Part shown: positions 1-8,390 of the stretch, one piece after another
Position numbering within the stretch: position 1 is the stretch's first letter
Layout: each line of letters begins with the position of its first letter
Assembly: GCA_022824945.1 (NCBI GenBank)
Contig: JAJDYX010000051.1
Location: forward strand, 1 to 64,000
Source of the DNA: Candidatus Latescibacterota bacterium
GTDB lineage: Bacteria > Latescibacterota > UBA2968
Reading direction: 5' to 3'
DNA: 64,000 nt
Position numbers and translations under genes: made by a program
The notes under the pieces: generated by a model
Told to the model about the DNA's origin: nothing
The model's database searches: none
Seen by the model: only the letters and a program-made list of their open reading frames with translations

Positions 1-1
1 C

Positions 2-418
2 CGCAAAGACACACCAGAAACCAACGATGATTCCGACCATACTGAAGAAATTCACGATATTGAAGCGCCAGAATCGCCGCCCGGAAAACCCTCTCAGGAA
101 GGCCCCATCGACACCGAAGCCGTAAAAGAAGAAATCGTAAAAGCATTCAAAACAGTATATGATCCAGAAATCCCTGTTGACATTTACGAACTGGGCCTCA
201 TCTACGAAATCAAAGTAGAAGAAGATGGCAATACCTACGTTCAAATGACACTCACGGCACCCAATTGTCCCGCCGCGGGTATCTTGCCCGGACAGATCGA
301 ATCTGCAGCCCGATCTGTCGAAGGCGTTTACGATGTCAAACTCGACCTCGTATTCGATCCTCCCTGGACGCCAGAACGCATGTCAGAAGCGGCCAAACTC
401 GAATTGGGCATGTTTTGA
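2..418 (+). CDS. SufT/MIP18-like (DUF59) iron-sulfur assembly protein, 5'-truncated
   Basis: The reading frame is open from the window edge to a TGA at 416-418, so 138 codons of the C-terminal part are visible. After an acidic, proline-rich linker comes a DUF59/MIP18 fold: YDPEIPVDIYELGLIYEI, then LTAPNCPAAGILPGQIE with the family cysteine, then VEGVYDVKLDLVFDPPW. Proteins of this family (SufT, PaaD, MIP18) assist maturation of Fe-S proteins. A Rrf2 regulator and an Nfu-type carrier follow at once, which fits the 3' end of a SUF operon whose sufBCDS part would lie outside the window. The N-terminus is missing, so fusion to another SUF component cannot be excluded. Confidence 0.88.
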   Translation, partial: RKDTPETNDDSDHTEEIHDIEAPESPPGKPSQEGPIDTEAVKEEIVKAFKTVYDPEIPVDIYELGLIYEIKVEEDGNTYVQMTLTAPNCPAAGILPGQIESAARSVEGVYDVKLDLVFDPPWTPERMSEAAKLELGMF

Positions 419-446
419 CAACGCCTCTCACTGAAAAGGTTCTTTT

Positions 447-929
447 ATGAAATTGAGCACGCAAGAAGAATACGGCCTTCGCTGTCTCATGCAAGTAGCA
501 CAGCGCGCATCTGAAACTGGTGGCAGCATTTCGATTCCCGAAATCAGCCGCGCCGAAGGATTATCTACCGCCCACGTCGGCAAACTCGTCCGCCTCTTGC
601 GCCTGGGCAACCTCGTCGAAAGCGTGCGAGGTCAAGCTGGCGGATACAAATTGGCTCGGCCCGCCAGTGAAATCCTGATCTCCGATGTACTCGGTGCCCT
701 CGGCGACCCGTTCTTCAACGAAGACTTTTGCGACGAACACACCGGCTATGAAGCCTGCTGCACACATTCTGTCGATTGCTCAATTCGCTCCCTCTGGAAC
801 GCCATCCAATTTGTGGTTGACCAGATGCTCGACCGCATTACATTGCAAGACCTGATGGGAGATGGACATCAGCTTGAAAATCATCTCGCGCACAAAGCAG
901 ACGAACTCTTACAAGTCACAATGCCGTAA
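447..929 (+). CDS. Rrf2/IscR-family transcriptional regulator
   Basis: A 160-aa protein with an N-terminal winged helix (MKLSTQEEYGLRCLMQVAQ; recognition region ISRAEGLSTAHVGKLVRLL) and a dimerisation helix. It carries a Cys cluster (FCDEHTGYEACC, THSVDC) in the position where IscR and related Rrf2 proteins bind an Fe-S cluster. The ATG follows an AAAAGG ribosome site. It sits between a SufT-like gene and an Nfu-type gene, so the likely job is sensing cluster status and controlling this iron-sulfur operon. Family assignment is firm. The cofactor and target promoter are inferred. Confidence 0.9.
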   Translation: MKLSTQEEYGLRCLMQVAQRASETGGSISIPEISRAEGLSTAHVGKLVRLLRLGNLVESVRGQAGGYKLARPASEILISDVLGALGDPFFNEDFCDEHTGYEACCTHSVDCSIRSLWNAIQFVVDQMLDRITLQDLMGDGHQLENHLAHKADELLQVTMP

Positions 930-948
930 TTGACACAGGAGAAAATAC

Positions 949-1533
949 ATGGACATCACCGTCACAGACGTTGCACAAGCAGAAATCACCCGCTTGATAA
1001 ACGAGCAAGAACAGGTGATCACAGGCGTGCGAATAACCGCCGAAGCAACATCGCCCTTACAGGCCAACTACCGCCTCGCTTTTGTCGCCGAAGGACAGGA
1101 CACCAACCGCGACACCGCGATACCTTATGACGGCTTCAACATTTACATCGACGAAAACAGCGTGCCTTATGCCCAGGACATCACACTCGATTTTGTCGAT
1201 GGCTTGATGGGACGTGGCTTCAAAATTGACAACCCACACAAAGTTCCCCCGCACCTCAAAGGCAGTGTAGCCGAAAAAATCCAAATGGTAATCGACGAAA
1301 AAATCAACCCGGGCATTGCCGCACACGGCGGTCACGTATCACTGGTCAATGTGGAAGAAGACACGGCCTATCTTCAATTTGGCGGTGGATGCCAGGGCTG
1401 CGGGATGGTCGATGTCACCCTCAAACAGGGCGTGGAAGTCATGATCAAAGAAGCTGTTCCCGAAATCGCAAATATCCGCGATATCACAGACCACGCCGAA
1501 GGCACCAATCCGTATTACCAGACCACGCAGTAA
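949..1533 (+). CDS. nfuA: NfuA-like iron-sulfur cluster carrier
   Basis: A 194-aa two-domain protein. Residues 1 to about 95 look like a degenerate A-type (HesB/IscA) domain. The C-terminal part is a NifU/Nfu domain with the CxxC pair in GGGCQGCGMVDVTLKQGVE, the ligand for a 4Fe-4S cluster passed to apo-proteins. This is the NfuA order (A-type then Nfu), about the length of E. coli NfuA. The ATG follows a CAGGAGA ribosome site. It is the last gene of the SUF group, 19 bp after the Rrf2 gene, and is followed by a strong intrinsic terminator. Confidence 0.88.
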   Translation: MDITVTDVAQAEITRLINEQEQVITGVRITAEATSPLQANYRLAFVAEGQDTNRDTAIPYDGFNIYIDENSVPYAQDITLDFVDGLMGRGFKIDNPHKVPPHLKGSVAEKIQMVIDEKINPGIAAHGGHVSLVNVEEDTAYLQFGGGCQGCGMVDVTLKQGVEVMIKEAVPEIANIRDITDHAEGTNPYYQTTQ

Positions 1534-1563
1534 GCTCTGGATTTCACTTTTAAAAAAGCGCGT

Positions 1564-1602
1564 GCCCGATTCTCACATACAGAATCGGGCATTCTATTTT
1601 TA
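1564..1602 (+). terminator. Intrinsic terminator of the SUF operon
   Basis: A perfect 10-bp inverted repeat, GCCCGATTCT (1564-1573) and AGAATCGGGC (1581-1590), with a 7-nt loop and a T-rich tail. It lies 30 bp after the nfuA-like stop. Confidence 0.88.
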
Positions 1603-1718
1603 TGCCAAACCATATTTTGCGCGATACGTCCAGTGAAAAAAAAACCACAAACCAAAACACACCCGCCGGGATACCCGTCTAATAAACACGAAGAAATGTA
1701 AACCCTGCACATTGCCCT

Positions 1719-2696
1719 ATGCCCCACATCATTGTCGAAAACCTCGTCAAAACCTTCCAAATCGCCCAACGCCAGCCCGGTGTATGGGGCGCGCTACGCG
1801 GTGTGATGCACCGCAACTACCGCCAGATCACTGCTCTCGATGGCATCTCCTTCACCATTGAACCCGGTGAACTCATCGGCTATATCGGTCCCAATGGCGC
1901 GGGCAAATCCACCACCGTCAAAGTATTGTCCGGCATCCTCGTTCCCGATACTGGATGCTGTGAAATCCTCGGCCGCGTGCCCTGGAAAGAACGCATCGCC
2001 CACGTCGCACACATCGGCGTAGTATTTGGACAACGCACACAATTGTGGTGGGACCTGCCCGTCATCGAATCTTTCGACCTGCTCCGCGACATCTATCGCG
2101 TCGATCAACACCAATACGCACAAACCCGCGATGAAATGATCTCCATTCTCGACCTCGAATCGCTCCTCGACATACCCGTGCGCCAGCTCAGCCTGGGCCA
2201 GCGCATGCGCTGTGACCTCGCCGCTGCCCTCATTCACCGGCCATCAATCCTCTTCTTAGACGAACCGACTATTGGCCTCGACGTCGTCTCTAAACTCGCC
2301 GTGCGCGACTTCATCAAACGCCTCAACCGCGAGCGCGATGTCACCGTCATCCTCACCACCCACGATCTGGATGACATCGAAGCCCTCTGCACGCGCGTCA
2401 TGGTCATAGGACAGGGCCAGATACTATCTGACGGCTCGCTTGAAAACCTTCGCGCCCGCGTCACAACAGAGCGTCGCCTCATCGTCGATCTCGAAGGCAT
2501 GGAAGATATCAGTGACCCGGACGCATCTGTCGTATTGCGCGACGGACACCGCGTACACCTCACATTTGACCCCGACCGCATTGCCACGGCAGATCTGATC
2601 GCCCGCATCACAGCGCAACACCCCGTGCGCGACCTCTTTGTCGAAAACACGCCCATCGAAGAAATCATCTCGCGTCTCTATGCCGAAAATCGCTAA
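1719..2696 (+). CDS. ABC-2 type exporter, ATP-binding subunit
   Basis: A 325-aa ABC ATPase with Walker A GPNGAGKST, Q-loop region VFGQRTQLWWDLP, signature LSLGQRMRCD, Walker B ILFLDEPTIGLD and switch His in TTHDLDD. The N-terminus has a longer lead-in (VWGALRGVMHRNYRQITAL) seen in daunorubicin/teichoic-acid-type exporter ATPases, and about 90 residues follow the ABC fold. Four ABC-2 permease genes follow in the same direction, and no second ATPase gene is nearby. This subunit probably energises them. The substrate cannot be read from sequence. Confidence 0.9.
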   Translation: MPHIIVENLVKTFQIAQRQPGVWGALRGVMHRNYRQITALDGISFTIEPGELIGYIGPNGAGKSTTVKVLSGILVPDTGCCEILGRVPWKERIAHVAHIGVVFGQRTQLWWDLPVIESFDLLRDIYRVDQHQYAQTRDEMISILDLESLLDIPVRQLSLGQRMRCDLAAALIHRPSILFLDEPTIGLDVVSKLAVRDFIKRLNRERDVTVILTTHDLDDIEALCTRVMVIGQGQILSDGSLENLRARVTTERRLIVDLEGMEDISDPDASVVLRDGHRVHLTFDPDRIATADLIARITAQHPVRDLFVENTPIEEIISRLYAENR

Positions 2697-2770
2697 TGGA
2701 GATAAGGCGACGAGCCTTCGACTCATAGCCATCGCGCAAAAATAGCAATTCATTCTCTGACTCCGCTCTC

Positions 2771-3580
2771 ATGGCACTTACGCGCTTACTCATCCCTTAC
2801 GTTGCCTTTTTCAGCGCGCAATTTCGCGTTCTGCTGCAATACCGCGCTGGTGCCCTTGCCAATGTCGTGACGCAGTTTGTATTTGGCTATGTACACATCA
2901 TGGTTTTCGAAGCCTTTTATGCGTCCAGCACCGCTTCAATGCCCATGAGTTTGCGCGAAGTCATCATCTACGTATGGCTCACTCAGGGGCTTCTCGCAAT
3001 GCAACCCTGGGGCATTGACCTCGAAATCCGCGACAAAGTTCGCACAGGTGCCATTGGATATGAACTCCTGCGCCCACTCAAACTCTACGCCCTCCTTTAC
3101 ACCAGGGCCATGGCCATGCGAACGGCCCCAACCCTCTTGCGCGCAATGCCTCTTTTTGCTATCACCTTTGCATTCTTTGGCATGGAACTTCCACCGACAT
3201 GGGCATCGGCTGCTGCCTATATCATTGCAACTTTCTCTGCGCTCCTGCTCAGTGCTGCGCTCACCGCCTTCGGATCCATCGTGATGTTCTGGACCATCTC
3301 GGGCGACGGTATTGGACGCCTTATGCCCATCTGTATTATCATTTTTTCTGGCATGCTGTTGCCAATACCCCTCTGTCCCGAATGGGCACAACCCATCCTC
3401 CAGGCCCTCCCCTTTCGCGGACTCATAGACACACCTTATCGCCTCTATCTCGGCCACCTTGCGCCTTCTGAATTGCCGCGTCTGCTCGCCCACCAACTCA
3501 TCTGGACGGGGATCATTATTCTCTGGAGCCGATGGCTGCTATCTCGCAATGTGCGCAAACTGGTGATTCAGGGAGGCTAA
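2771..3580 (+). CDS. ABC-2 family permease A1 (DUF990-like)
   Basis: A 269-aa integral membrane protein with about six hydrophobic spans and an N-terminal amphipathic stretch (ARF/QFRVLLQYRAGA type) typical of ABC-2 permeases of the ABC2_membrane_6 group. It shares sequence along its length with the gene at 4417-5232 (QYRAxAxA, MIFEAFY-like, YxWLxQ, VYELxRP, WTISGxG, FRxxxDxPxRxYLGHxxP), so the two are paralogues. It is followed within 3 bp by a second, different permease, giving a heterodimer-like pair. Export substrate unknown. The ATG has no clear ribosome site and lies 74 bp after the ATPase gene. Confidence 0.85.
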   Translation: MALTRLLIPYVAFFSAQFRVLLQYRAGALANVVTQFVFGYVHIMVFEAFYASSTASMPMSLREVIIYVWLTQGLLAMQPWGIDLEIRDKVRTGAIGYELLRPLKLYALLYTRAMAMRTAPTLLRAMPLFAITFAFFGMELPPTWASAAAYIIATFSALLLSAALTAFGSIVMFWTISGDGIGRLMPICIIIFSGMLLPIPLCPEWAQPILQALPFRGLIDTPYRLYLGHLAPSELPRLLAHQLIWTGIIILWSRWLLSRNVRKLVIQGG

Positions 3581-3582
3581 TC

Positions 3583-4383
3583 GTGAACGCATTTGCCCTC
3601 TACAAACACTACATTGCCCTGTCTTTTCGCGGCCAAATGCAATACCGAGCGTCATTCATCATGCTCACAATCAGCGTCTTCCTCAGCTCTGGCCTTGAAT
3701 TTATTGGCATCTGGGCTATCTTCGACCGCTTTGGGCAACTCAAAAGCTGGACACTGGCTGAAGTCGCACTCTTTTACGGCATCGTCAACATGGGCATGGC
3801 CATCGCCAAAGCAGTTAGCAGAGGATTCGACCATTTTGCAACCACCATCCGCAATGGCGACTTTGACCGCCTCTTGCTCCGCCCTCGCAACACGGTCTTG
3901 CAACTGTTAGGTCAAGAACTTCAACTCATGCGCATCGGCCAATTTACGCAAGGCTTCCTCGTTCTCTGTTATGCCGCATACATACTCGACATCACCTGGA
4001 CCGTCCCTAAAATCACCCTTGTTATGGCATCCACACTGGCCTGTGCCTGCGTGTTCGGCGGTCTCTTTGTCCTTCGCGCCACCCTGTGCTTCTGGACTAC
4101 TGAAAGCCTCGACCTCATCAATGCCGTCAGCTACGGCGGGCAGGAAACCGCCCGTTATCCCTTAAGCATCTACCGCAAATGGTTCCGTCGTTTCTTTACT
4201 TATGTCATTCCTCTGGCCTGTATCAGCTACTACCCTGCGCTGGTCATCTTAGACCGTCCCGACTCGCTCGGCAGTCCCATCTGGTTCCAATGGACGGCCC
4301 CAGCTATTGGTTTTCTTTTCTTTTTTTTGACCCTTCAATTCTGGCGTTTCGGCACCCGTCACTACCGATCAACCGGAAGCTGA
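3583..4383 (+). CDS. ABC-2 family permease B1
   Basis: A 266-aa membrane protein. I chose the GTG at 3583 because GGGAGG (3571-3576) lies at good spacing and overlaps the end of the preceding permease gene, which suggests coupling. An upstream in-frame start lies inside that gene. Hydrophobic spans follow QMQYRASFIMLTISVFLSSG. The C-terminus ends FGTRHYRSTGS, nearly the same as the gene at 5237-6040 (GVRHYRSTGS), its paralogue. With A1 it probably forms a membrane heterodimer served by the ATPase at 1719. Confidence 0.85.
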   Translation: MNAFALYKHYIALSFRGQMQYRASFIMLTISVFLSSGLEFIGIWAIFDRFGQLKSWTLAEVALFYGIVNMGMAIAKAVSRGFDHFATTIRNGDFDRLLLRPRNTVLQLLGQELQLMRIGQFTQGFLVLCYAAYILDITWTVPKITLVMASTLACACVFGGLFVLRATLCFWTTESLDLINAVSYGGQETARYPLSIYRKWFRRFFTYVIPLACISYYPALVILDRPDSLGSPIWFQWTAPAIGFLFFFLTLQFWRFGTRHYRSTGS

Positions 4384-4416
4384 AGAATCGAACAGTCTCA
4401 GAACCCAGAGTTACTT

Positions 4417-5232
4417 ATGATCCCCAATTTATCTGTCATCAAATCATACATAGCCGTCTTCTCCGCCAGATTCCGCACCCTCTTGCAATACCGCGCTGCG
4501 GCCTTCGCGGGATTCGGTACCCAGTTTTTCTGGGGCCTTATCCGCGTCATGATCTTTGAAGCCTTTTACAGATCGACAACGGCACCCCAACCCATGACCG
4601 CCGATGAAGTCATCACCTATATCTGGCTCGGCCAGGCATTTCTCGTTCTCATCCCCTATCAGGGTGCCGACCCCGACATACGCGCAATGGTGCGTTCGGG
4701 CAACGTCGTCTATGAACTCGTGCGCCCGACCAACCTGTATTTCTTCTGGTACAGCCGCGCCATAGCGCAGCGCACAGCGCCCGGCGTCTTCCGCGCCCTC
4801 CCCATGTTTATCATGGCCGGTCTTTTCTTTAACATGCAAATGCCCCCCAATATTCCAACTGCCTGTGCCTGGCTCGTATCGATGCTCTTCGCCGTCCTCA
4901 TTAGCGCAGCCATCACCAATCTCCTGAACATCTCACTCTTATGGACCATATCTGGCGAAGGTCTGGGCCTGCTTCTGAGCAGTTTGACCTGGCTCTTCAG
5001 CGGCATCATAATCCCCTTGCTCTTTTTTCCCGACTGGGCACAGACAACCCTCAACATCCTCCCGTTTCGATACATCCTGGACATCCCCTTCCGCTTCTAC
5101 CTGGGCCACATCCCGCCAGAAGAAATCTGGCATCACCTGCCGTTTCAAATCACCTACCTGATTGCGCTGATCACTGCCGGGCATCTCATCCTCACCCTCG
5201 GTATTCGCCGCCTCGTCGCACAAGGAGGATAA
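4417..5232 (+). CDS. ABC-2 family permease A2
   Basis: A 271-aa membrane protein, paralogue of the permease at 2771-3580 with conserved segments in the same order (RFRTLLQYRAAAFA, MIFEAFYRST, YIWLGQAF, VYELVRPTNLYF, WTISGEGLG, FRYILDIPFRFYLGHIPP, RRLVAQGG). About six transmembrane spans. It repeats the order A then B seen just upstream, which points to tandem duplication of a permease pair. The initiation site is weakly supported: only a poor purine stretch precedes the ATG. Confidence 0.85.
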   Translation: MIPNLSVIKSYIAVFSARFRTLLQYRAAAFAGFGTQFFWGLIRVMIFEAFYRSTTAPQPMTADEVITYIWLGQAFLVLIPYQGADPDIRAMVRSGNVVYELVRPTNLYFFWYSRAIAQRTAPGVFRALPMFIMAGLFFNMQMPPNIPTACAWLVSMLFAVLISAAITNLLNISLLWTISGEGLGLLLSSLTWLFSGIIIPLLFFPDWAQTTLNILPFRYILDIPFRFYLGHIPPEEIWHHLPFQITYLIALITAGHLILTLGIRRLVAQGG

Positions 5233-5236
5233 CGCA

Positions 5237-6040
5237 ATGACCAATGCCCTTCGCCTCTACATGCACTATCTCGGTCAATCTATCCGCAGCCAAATGCAAT
5301 ATCGCGCATCATTTATCATGCTCTCATTTGGGCAACTCCTCATCACCGGCATCGAATTTCTCGCCATCGCCTCTCTCTTCGCGCGATTCAAACATATCCA
5401 GGGCTGGACACTCCCCGAAGTGGCCTTTCTCTACGGTCTCATCAACATCTCCTTCGCTTTTGCCGACGCTGCCTCACGCGGCTTCGACATGTTCGGCACC
5501 ATGGTCAAAAGCGGCGACTTCGACCGCCTCCTCCTTCGCCCCCGCAGCACAGCCCTGCAACTCGCGGGCTATGAACTCACCCTCCGTCGCATTGGCCGCC
5601 TGATCCAGGGCCTGATCGTCTTCTCATGGGCAAGCTACACCCTCGACGTCGCCTGGTCTGTACCAAAAATCTATCTCGTCTTCATCGCCATCTTTGGAGG
5701 CGCTTGCCTCTTTATCGGCCTCATGATAATTCAAGCCACCATTGCATTTTGGACCACCGAATCCCTCGAACTCATGAACACCATGACTTATGGCGGTGTG
5801 GAGACCGCACAGTACCCTTTACCTATCTACCGCATCTGGTTTCGCAAATTTTTTACTTACATCATACCCCTTGCGTGTGTAAATTATCTACCATCACTGG
5901 CAATTCTCGAACGCGGCGACCCCATGGGATTGCCCGTCATCTTGCAGTGGGTCGCGCCCCTGATTTGCATTATCTTTCTCATAGTCGCACTCCAGATATG
6001 GAAAATCGGTGTGCGCCATTATCGCTCCACCGGAAGTTGA
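5237..6040 (+). CDS. ABC-2 family permease B2
   Basis: A 267-aa membrane protein, paralogue of the permease at 3583-4383. Shared landmarks are QMQYRASFIML, SRGFDxFxT, GDFDRLLLRPR, FWTTESLxLxN, ETAxYPLxIYRxWFRxFFTYxIPLAC and the HYRSTGS tail. The ATG follows AAGGAGG and lies 4 bp after the A2 stop, so translation is likely coupled. It is the fourth permease behind one ATPase. A hexapeptide-repeat acyltransferase follows 27 bp later and may belong to the same transcript. Confidence 0.85.
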   Translation: MTNALRLYMHYLGQSIRSQMQYRASFIMLSFGQLLITGIEFLAIASLFARFKHIQGWTLPEVAFLYGLINISFAFADAASRGFDMFGTMVKSGDFDRLLLRPRSTALQLAGYELTLRRIGRLIQGLIVFSWASYTLDVAWSVPKIYLVFIAIFGGACLFIGLMIIQATIAFWTTESLELMNTMTYGGVETAQYPLPIYRIWFRKFFTYIIPLACVNYLPSLAILERGDPMGLPVILQWVAPLICIIFLIVALQIWKIGVRHYRSTGS

Positions 6041-6067
6041 ACAAATAGAATCACAAAGGAATTTTCT

Positions 6068-7339
6068 TTGAACAACACCACCTTATTCGACACCGCGTAT
6101 GCAAACCGCAAACGCCCGCTCCTCGAAAAAGCAATCGATCAAATTCGCCCGATTTACACAGCGGAAGAACTGGCTGCGCTTCGCATTGACCCCATCAATC
6201 GCGCGATCCTTTCGCAACGCTCAGGCCGAGGTTTTGTCAATCGCGACCTGCTCGAAACCGTACTCGGCAACCTCCTCGAATGCGTCGCACCCGGCTCCCA
6301 CAATGCGTCTGAAGCCGCGCAGGTAACCCTGACTGAAAATATCGAAGAAATTACCGACCAGCTCTACGCCATGATCTACCAATCGCTTCAAGCCGCACAG
6401 GGTGAAAACGGTCCCATAGAAGACGTAGCACTACAATCGGCCTTCGCGCTTATCTCTCGACTCCCCCAACTCAAAACCCGCGCACTCTGGAACCGATTTG
6501 CATCGCTCAAAGACCCCGCCGTATGGGATGCGTATTTACGCAAACTACACAATCTGGATGATGGCGACCTCGCCGCCCTCACATTTGCACCTATCATTGA
6601 CAAAGCCATTGAAGCGCGCGACTTTGATCTCTACGAAACATTTCTCGCCGAAAAAGACCTGCAATCTGCCTTCGCATATCAGATGCAACTCGTCGCTAGT
6701 GCTTATCCCGGGTGGCGCGTCCTGTTTTATCACGACATTGCCAATGCCCTCACGCAAACCGGCGTGGTTGAAAATTTCGACTGCACACCCATCCCCCTCT
6801 TGCCCCGTGCCATCTCAGAACTCGGCGGACGTTATTATCAAGCCGATATCCACCCGGAAACCACCATTGCAGACGCCAACTTTCTCGAACACCCGCACCG
6901 CGGCCTCACAACCGGCCAAACGGGCATCATAGGCCATGGGTGCATCATCTACCCCTGCACGCTCGGCGGATTGACGGGAAGAGCGCGACAACGACATCCC
7001 ACCATTGGCAATTTTGTAAGAATAGGCACAGATGCCACATTGCTCGGACCCGTTGTCATAGGCGACCGCTCCACGATCGGCAGTGGCACAGACATCTACG
7101 GCTATGTCGAAACGGGCACGGGCTGTCAAATCGCATCGTCAGTCGTACTCGGCACAGTGCGCTCTGGTTCCCGAAACCCGGGAAAAATCATCCTGGGAGA
7201 TCACGTGCGCGTGGGCGACGGCACAATTGTCGAAAACAGCACCGAACTGGATCTCATCATCCCCGACAAATCCGAAATCCCCGCACGCTCCCACATCGTG
7301 AACGACGGCTTTGGCAACCCCAAATACGACAGAGAATAA
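6068..7339 (+). CDS. Serine-acetyltransferase-like hexapeptide protein
   Basis: A 423-aa protein starting at TTG 6068, with AAAGGA 7 nt upstream. Residues 1 to about 240 are mainly helical and not recognised beyond resemblance to the helical N-domain of long SAT-like proteins. From about 245 on, hexapeptide repeats form a left-handed beta-helix: IGHGCIIYPCTLGG, RHPTIGNFVRIGTDATLLG, VVIGDRSTIGSGTDIYG, GKIILGDHVRVGDGTIV. The RHPTIG segment is a serine O-acetyltransferase landmark. It probably transfers an acyl group, perhaps acetyl from acetyl-CoA. The acceptor is unknown, and the position after an exporter cassette may mean it modifies an exported glycan or metabolite. Confidence 0.75.
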   Translation: MNNTTLFDTAYANRKRPLLEKAIDQIRPIYTAEELAALRIDPINRAILSQRSGRGFVNRDLLETVLGNLLECVAPGSHNASEAAQVTLTENIEEITDQLYAMIYQSLQAAQGENGPIEDVALQSAFALISRLPQLKTRALWNRFASLKDPAVWDAYLRKLHNLDDGDLAALTFAPIIDKAIEARDFDLYETFLAEKDLQSAFAYQMQLVASAYPGWRVLFYHDIANALTQTGVVENFDCTPIPLLPRAISELGGRYYQADIHPETTIADANFLEHPHRGLTTGQTGIIGHGCIIYPCTLGGLTGRARQRHPTIGNFVRIGTDATLLGPVVIGDRSTIGSGTDIYGYVETGTGCQIASSVVLGTVRSGSRNPGKIILGDHVRVGDGTIVENSTELDLIIPDKSEIPARSHIVNDGFGNPKYDRE

Positions 7340-7346
7340 AAAGCAC

Positions 7347-8294
7347 TCATCCCGCATCATCAAACGGCATCACCGCTGACGCGTCACCAGAAGCATCAAA
7401 AGAAAGCACCCGATCGTACAGCGTGGGACCATACAATTCGCGATAATACGCAAACAAATACTCATTGCAATAACCCGCCCACTTGCCCCATCGCGCCTCG
7501 CCCCACCGGCATATCTTCGTATCTGAACCCGTTACACCATACCATTCTCGGGCAAATTTTCGCACCCAGGTATCAACGGGAACAGCATAGAGCCGATCCA
7601 GTGCAAACAGATCGATACACCGCGCCACCTTAATGCCAACCCCACTACCGGACAGCGCGTGCAAATCATCCGAGATGCACCGCCAGGTATCCAGATCCGC
7701 CCCATCGCGTATTGACCCGGCGATAAAACGCGCTGTTTCAGCCACACGCTCCGAACGCCAACCAAAACGGTGGCGCCTGTAAAATCCGCCATCCAACTCA
7801 GATAGTGCATCGGGACCGGGGAATGTCCAGTACGTCTCGCCTTCAAAAACCCGTCTCTCACCCAGGGTTCGCGCAATAAATCCGATCCGCTTTTTGGTCA
7901 ACGACATATGTGCTTGAACCGAGAGAACATAAGAAATAATACACTCGAATGGATCCTGGCGAACAAATTGCAGCCCCTTCAACAAATCCCGCGCCCTTCG
8001 CAAATAGGTATCCCCACGCGGCACTCTGATCCGGGGCATGTGATCCAGCCTTAAATACCACCTCAAAAAATCATCAATCTCCATCTCACCACAGTATGTA
8101 GCCACCTGCTCAGACGATGCGCGATACGCGATCTGGTCCCCCATTTGTCTCAGATGCACAACCACGCCATAAGCAATACCCTTCCACCACCCATCGACAT
8201 CTCGCCCCCACCGAAACACCTGTCCCGATCCCAGCGTCAATCCTATATTAACCGACGGACTATCGAGCATGCCCTCAAAACAATGCGTCGCCAT
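7347..8294 (-). CDS. 8-oxoguanine DNA glycosylase (OGG family)
   Basis: A 315-aa HhH-GPD glycosylase. The N-terminal domain holds QVFRW (residues 25-29), matching the QSFRW-type motif of OGG1. The helix-hairpin-helix segment GSGVGIKVARC carries the expected catalytic Lys222, and VPVDTW carries Asp241. The 19-residue spacing equals that of K249 and D268 in human OGG1. It should excise 8-oxoguanine and nick the strand by beta-elimination. It converges with the hexapeptide-protein gene (7 bp apart) and diverges from the outer-membrane efflux gene. Confidence 0.88.
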   Translation of the reverse strand: MATHCFEGMLDSPSVNIGLTLGSGQVFRWGRDVDGWWKGIAYGVVVHLRQMGDQIAYRASSEQVATYCGEMEIDDFLRWYLRLDHMPRIRVPRGDTYLRRARDLLKGLQFVRQDPFECIISYVLSVQAHMSLTKKRIGFIARTLGERRVFEGETYWTFPGPDALSELDGGFYRRHRFGWRSERVAETARFIAGSIRDGADLDTWRCISDDLHALSGSGVGIKVARCIDLFALDRLYAVPVDTWVRKFAREWYGVTGSDTKICRWGEARWGKWAGYCNEYLFAYYRELYGPTLYDRVLSFDASGDASAVMPFDDAG

Positions 8295-8323
8295 AATCTA
8301 ATCCTCTCCGATTGCGATATATA

Positions 8324-8351
8324 TTGACAAAAATAAAAGTTTCTTTATGAT
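8324..8351 (+). promoter_or_regulatory. Sigma-70-like promoter for the efflux lipoprotein gene
   Basis: TTGACA at 8324-8329, a 16-bp spacer and TATGAT at 8346-8351, in the divergent gap between the glycosylase and the NodT-type gene. This is a near-consensus match read directly from sequence. Confidence 0.7.
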
Positions 8352-8390
8352 AAACGCAGTTGGCAGTCAGCTTCATTCAGGAGATCGAGA

